Below are positions 61,340 through 64,000 of a stretch of 64,000 bases of DNA, one piece after another. The stretch is from Ancrocorticia populi (GTDB lineage: Bacteria > Actinomycetota > Actinomycetes > Actinomycetales > Actinomycetaceae). The translations under genes and the position numbers were made by a program. The notes beneath the pieces were generated by a model. The model did not search any database and was not told the origin of the DNA. It saw only the letters and a program-made list of their open reading frames with translations. The stretch covers positions 1 to 64,000 of the forward strand of contig NZ_QETB01000004.1 of NCBI RefSeq assembly GCF_003123745.1. Direction: 5' to 3'. How positions within the stretch are numbered: position 1 is the stretch's first letter; each line of letters begins with the position of its first letter.

Positions 61340-62011
61340 CTAGGCGCCCTTGTTCTCGCTGGCCACTGAAACACCGGGCGTAACGTCGCGCGCTGTGGCG
61401 AGAAGCGCAGCAGCCGGTTCCTCGTAATCAACCGAAATGAGCTGGCGATCTATAAAGCTCAAGGTGGTAACTGAGCAAAGTGCACATTGCCGTTTGCGCG
61501 GGTCGTGGGCTAGCGACCATCCCTCCACGAAGCTGCGCATAGTCCAAATCGGCAGCTGATGAGACACCATGATGGCCTCGCCGCCGCTCGCGAGTGTGAT
61601 CGCACGGCGGATCGCCGCCGAAAAACGATCGACGATCTCCGTGTAGGGTTCACCCCACGAGGGCTCAAACGGGTTGATATACCAGGGCCAGAACCTCGGA
61701 GAGGCGAGGATCAAGCGATTCTTGTTGACGTTAATGCCCTCGAAGTTGTTGCCTGCTTCGATGATCCGGTCATCGGTCAGAATGGGAAGTCCCATGGCTC
61801 TGGCGGTTGGGGCCGCTGTCTCGCAAGCACGCTCGAGGGGCGAGGCGATGATGGTGCGGATATCGTGCCCGTCAAAATGCTCGGCTACTTTCCCAGCCAT
61901 CGAATGGCCGAGCTCAGTCAGATGGAAGCCAGCCTGGCGCCCATAGAGTTCGCCAGAAGGATTATCTACCTCTCCGTGGCGCACCAGATGGACTTGCGTG
62001 AAGTCGCTCAT
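61340..62011 (-). CDS. Histidine phosphatase family protein
   Basis: The 223-residue protein is in the phosphoglycerate-mutase-like superfamily. It has VHLVRHGEVDNP (catalytic RHG), SPLERACETAAP, and the second catalytic His in EAIMVSHQLPIW. The substrate may be a small phosphate ester; it is too far from true glycolytic enzymes to be named. It overlaps the MarR gene by four bases, so the two are cotranscribed. Confidence 0.85.
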   Translation of the reverse strand: MSDFTQVHLVRHGEVDNPSGELYGRQAGFHLTELGHSMAGKVAEHFDGHDIRTIIASPLERACETAAPTARAMGLPILTDDRIIEAGNNFEGINVNKNRLILASPRFWPWYINPFEPSWGEPYTEIVDRFSAAIRRAITLASGGEAIMVSHQLPIWTMRSFVEGWSLAHDPRKRQCALCSVTTLSFIDRQLISVDYEEPAAALLATARDVTPGVSVASENKGA

Positions 62012-62490
62012 TCGTTTTCCTCACTGTCGCCGCTGTTGTCTTCACCGAGTAGTTCGCAGAGCTTACCAAACTGGAGCATCTTCTCATGGCCGAGCTTATC
62101 CACGATGTGATTGCGAACGGATTGAACGTGGATCGGGGCGATATCGGCGAGGAACTTATACCCCTTCTCCGTCAGTGAGCAGTTCACCCCACGCCGATCA
62201 TCCTCAGCTGCCGAACGAGCCACAAGGCCTTCGCCTTCGAGCCTGCGTACCGTGTGGGTCAGCCGAGAACGCGAATGAACCAACCCTTCGGCCAGCGTGG
62301 ACATCCTCAGTGTGTGGCCGGTAGTTTCGGACAGTCTAGAGAGCACCTCGTATTCATTGAGCGAGATCCCGGCTTCCTCAATCAGATCATGGTTCAGAGC
62401 CTCGGTCAGAGTGGCCGTTGCCCGCAAATATTGGCGCCAGGCGTGCTGCTCGGCTGAATCAAGCCATTGAAACTCTTCCATTTGGTCCAT
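62008..62490 (-). CDS. MarR-family transcriptional regulator
   Basis: The 160-residue winged-helix protein has the MarR layout: LTEALNHDLIEEAGISLNEY, the DNA-binding helix STLAEGLVHSRSRLTHTVRR, and the wing AAEDDRRGVNCSLTEKG. It is encoded directly before the histidine phosphatase gene, which it may control together with itself. The ligand is unknown. It follows the bS22 terminator. Confidence 0.9.
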   Translation of the reverse strand: MDQMEEFQWLDSAEQHAWRQYLRATATLTEALNHDLIEEAGISLNEYEVLSRLSETTGHTLRMSTLAEGLVHSRSRLTHTVRRLEGEGLVARSAAEDDRRGVNCSLTEKGYKFLADIAPIHVQSVRNHIVDKLGHEKMLQFGKLCELLGEDNSGDSEENE

Positions 62491-62524
62491 CTCAGAGTTG
62501 GTCCCTCTTAAAAATTCATACGCA

Positions 62525-62548
62525 AAGGGCCCGGATTCCCGGGCCCTT
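62525..62548 (-). terminator. Terminator of the bS22 gene
   Basis: AAGGGCCCGG at 62525-62534 pairs perfectly with CCGGGCCCTT at 62539-62548 around an ATTC loop. On the minus strand the stem is followed by TTTGCG and more T-rich sequence. It shares the GGGCCCGG core with the bL37 terminator. Confidence 0.8.
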
Positions 62549-62552
62549 CATG

Positions 62553-62651
62553 CTACTTCTTATTACGACGCTGATGGCGAGTCTTACGAAGAAGTTTGCG
62601 GTGCTTCTTCTTGGACATACGCTTACGGCGCTTCTTGATAACGGAACCCAC
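62553..62651 (-). CDS. Small-subunit ribosomal protein bS22 (AURKAIP1/COX24 domain, 32 residues)
   Basis: The product starts with GTG and reads [20 protein letters not shown] then [12 protein letters not shown]. It matches closely the mycobacterial 33-residue protein of the AURKAIP1/COX24 domain now called bS22. GGAGGT lies about 5 nt before the start and a terminator follows. In Mycobacterium tuberculosis the same pair, an excisionase-type HTH gene followed by this gene (Rv0500A-Rv0500B), is present, and that order is kept here. Confidence 0.92.
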   Translation of the reverse strand: MGSVIKKRRKRMSKKKHRKLLRKTRHQRRNKK

Positions 62652-62766
62652 GGATTACCTCCGGACGTTGGAAAGAGGGGCATCCCCTCATAGGAACAGT
62701 GATTATCGTACAGGCTAGCTAAGCCCCGATGGAACTTCAGAGCATGGGGAAACACGCCACATTAGG

Positions 62767-62982
62767 CTACTCGCCAGCGGCGCGCTGATCCTCGGGCGCG
62801 TCAAACGAACCGAGTAGCTCTTCAACGGCGGATTTGGGCACACGGTAAGAGTTGCCCACTCTGACCGCCGGTAAATCGCCTGAATGTACCATTCGATACA
62901 CAGTCATACGCGAAACGCGGGTCAGCTCGGCCACTTCAGCCACAGTATAAAACTGAGGTGCGGAGCGCGGAAGCTGTGTCAT
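62767..62982 (-). CDS. Excisionase-type (BldC-like) HTH DNA-binding protein
   Basis: The 71-residue protein is a MerR-type winged helix: FYTVAEVAELTRVSRMTVYR, MVHSGDLPAVRVGNSYRVPK and a short tail. This family is widespread in actinobacteria and binds direct repeats in promoters. It is encoded 115 bp upstream of bS22 on the same strand, as in mycobacteria. No integrase is near, so a phage excisionase role is unlikely. Confidence 0.87.
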   Translation of the reverse strand: MTQLPRSAPQFYTVAEVAELTRVSRMTVYRMVHSGDLPAVRVGNSYRVPKSAVEELLGSFDAPEDQRAAGE

Positions 62983-63203
62983 TAATCCGTCCTGATCAAC
63001 CCATCAACTAGGTCCGGCGTTCAGCCGGAACAATGCAACGATACATGACTCACGGCAAATTAGCCCGTACTTCTTGCGGAGTGGATCAATCCGCTCACTT
63101 CCTGACGGCGGAAAACCGGCTGTGTCCTTGAGCAGCCAAGTATGAACCAAAGGTGGACCAAAGGTGACTTCCTTCCGCGGACTTGCTGAGTACTCTAGTG
63201 CTT
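62983..63203. other. Divergent intergenic region between HTH gene and trkH
   Basis: The region should hold promoters for both genes. It contains an inverted repeat TCCGGC-gttca-GCCGGA at 63013-63029 and two tandem 11-mers at 63146-63167. No further gene is seen. Confidence 0.45.
63146..63167. promoter_or_regulatory. Tandem 11-bp repeats upstream of trkH
   Basis: ACCAAAGGTGG at 63146-63156 and ACCAAAGGTGA at 63157-63167 are head-to-tail with a spacing of one DNA turn. They end 36 bp before the proposed trkH ATG. Head-to-tail sites are typical of BldC-like proteins, one of which is encoded next door, but this link is only a guess. Confidence 0.5.
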
Positions 63204-64000
63204 ATGCGGGAAACACATAATGCACCGATCGCCCCGCTGCCACACCCATCCGTGTGGCAGCGGGGCCGCGATTGGGTTGATCACATTGCTCGTGAATCTC
63301 CCGCGCGCCTTGCGATGGCAGTGTTCGCGATTATCATCCTGACACTCACCGTCCTGCTCCAGATTCCTGCCGCCACAACTACCGGACAGCGGGCCCCCCT
63401 GATCGATTCCCTGTTCACCGCCACCTCTGCGGTGTGCGTGACCGGCCTAGTCACCGTAGACACCGCAGTGTTTTGGTCCCCGCTAGGACAGTTTTTCATC
63501 GCGATTGGCATGATGGTGGGCGGCTTGGGCGTCATGACGCTCGCCTCGATCCTCGCCACGGCCGTATCTCGACGTATTGGGCTGACCCAGCGGTTCCTCA
63601 CCGCCGAAGAAACACACACGGGGCTTGGTGAGGTTGGTTCCCTAGTCCGCGCAGTTGTAGTTGTTTCGCTGTCCGCTCACGCCATTCTCTTCGTCGCCCT
63701 GATCCCCTTCTTCCTCCGTCAGGGAGAAGCCCTCCTCATGGCCTGCTGGCACGCCTTCTTTATGGGCGCTTCCATCTTCAATAATGGCGGTTTCGTCATT
63801 ATGCCGGAAGGTTTGGCACCCCACGTAGGCGATTGGAGCCTCACCATTCCCATCATGCTGGGAACCGTCGTGGGCGCCATAGGTTTCCCCGTCATCCTCG
63901 ATATGTGGCGCAACAAGCGCCGGACCTCGCGCTGGAATCTCACGACAAAGATCTCGCTCGTAACCTATGGCACGCTGTGGATCCTGGGCTTCCTCGCCAT
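63204..64000 (+). CDS. TrkH/KtrB-type potassium transporter subunit (cut by window edge)
   Basis: The first 265 codons are present and remain open at the window end. After a 35-residue cytoplasmic N-terminus there are helix-loop-helix units with the K+ selectivity segments TSAVCVTGLVTVD (first pore loop) and SIFNNGGFVIMP (second). Such proteins form the K+ channel of Trk/Ktr systems with a TrkA/KtrA partner, which would be expected just beyond the window. The ATG at 63204 has no ribosome binding site and may be leaderless; a strong hairpin lies in codons 10-21. Confidence 0.9.
   Translation, partial: MRETHNAPIAPLPHPSVWQRGRDWVDHIARESPARLAMAVFAIIILTLTVLLQIPAATTTGQRAPLIDSLFTATSAVCVTGLVTVDTAVFWSPLGQFFIAIGMMVGGLGVMTLASILATAVSRRIGLTQRFLTAEETHTGLGEVGSLVRAVVVVSLSAHAILFVALIPFFLRQGEALLMACWHAFFMGASIFNNGGFVIMPEGLAPHVGDWSLTIPIMLGTVVGAIGFPVILDMWRNKRRTSRWNLTTKISLVTYGTLWILGFLA
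63232..63265 (+). other. Strong hairpin in the first codons of trkH
   Basis: CCCCGCTGCCACAC at 63232-63245 and GTGTGGCAGCGGGG at 63252-63265 pair perfectly over 14 bp with a 6-nt loop. It lies within the proposed coding region, or in the leader if the true start is further on. Confidence 0.75.

Noticed and set aside
62767-62982. Phage excisionase
   Set aside because: The HTH family includes Xis, but no integrase or phage genes are near and the synteny with bS22 marks it as a core chromosomal gene.

Overview
This window is actinobacterial chromosome, most likely from the Actinomycetaceae or a close relative; the genus is not settled. Supporting signs are moderately high G+C, many GTG and TTG starts, ATGA/GTGA stop-start overlaps, an E2o-E1o fused 2-oxoglutarate decarboxylase (Kgd), a SigR/RsrA mycothiol-type redox switch, menaquinone rather than ubiquinone genes, and the tiny ribosomal proteins bL37 and bS22, which belong to actinobacterial ribosomes. 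Most of the window is conserved core. There are no rRNA or tRNA genes, no CRISPR array and no prophage.

Layout. 1-6.3 kb: the tail of an IS110-family transposase, a GNAT acetyltransferase, then on the minus strand a YchJ-like protein, a glycerophosphodiester phosphodiesterase, an M23 peptidase and two coupled CNNM/CBS membrane proteins. 6.5-14.3 kb: kgd, an MFS exporter, an SGNH-fold protein that seems to have lost its catalytic residues, and an amino-acid permease. 14.4-15.7 kb: bL37 with a strong terminator, then rsrA and sigR behind a readable SigR-type promoter. 15.7-20.1 kb: a DoxX-like protein, aroA, rsgA and hisN in an overlapping operon, then a phosphoribosyltransferase gene.

20.0-25.3 kb is the accessory region. 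A parDE toxin-antitoxin module lies between two 114-bp direct repeats, one of which is the 3' end of the phosphoribosyltransferase gene. A second insert of about 3.5 kb lies between two 201-bp direct repeats made of the 5' end of sbcD. It carries a small secreted two-cysteine protein, an ABC ATPase and two polytopic membrane proteins, one with a cysteine-containing outer domain. This four-gene cargo is the best candidate here for an undescribed system. Functional sbcD and sbcC follow.

29.4-37.0 kb: a DUF6912-type protein, an orphan CpaE-like ATPase with a SAF-domain partner, a small HTH protein, a LysM membrane protein, an Rv3235-like protein and secA. 37.4-56.3 kb is one long minus-strand block: menG, a geranylgeranyl-reductase family gene, nuoA to nuoN (complex I) and a polyprenyl synthase. 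56.4-61.3 kb on the plus strand holds an unknown membrane protein, menB, menE, menA and a PLDc_N membrane protein. Together these blocks supply menaquinone and the enzyme that reduces it. 61.3-64 kb: a histidine phosphatase, a MarR regulator, bS22, an excisionase-type HTH protein and the start of a TrkH potassium transporter.

Two short sequence families recur across the window and are not explained by the genes: a TTTTTT-nn-GACGACGACGAA element, and a companion element near AATTTGCGTCANATCTCCGG that lies beside it at four places.
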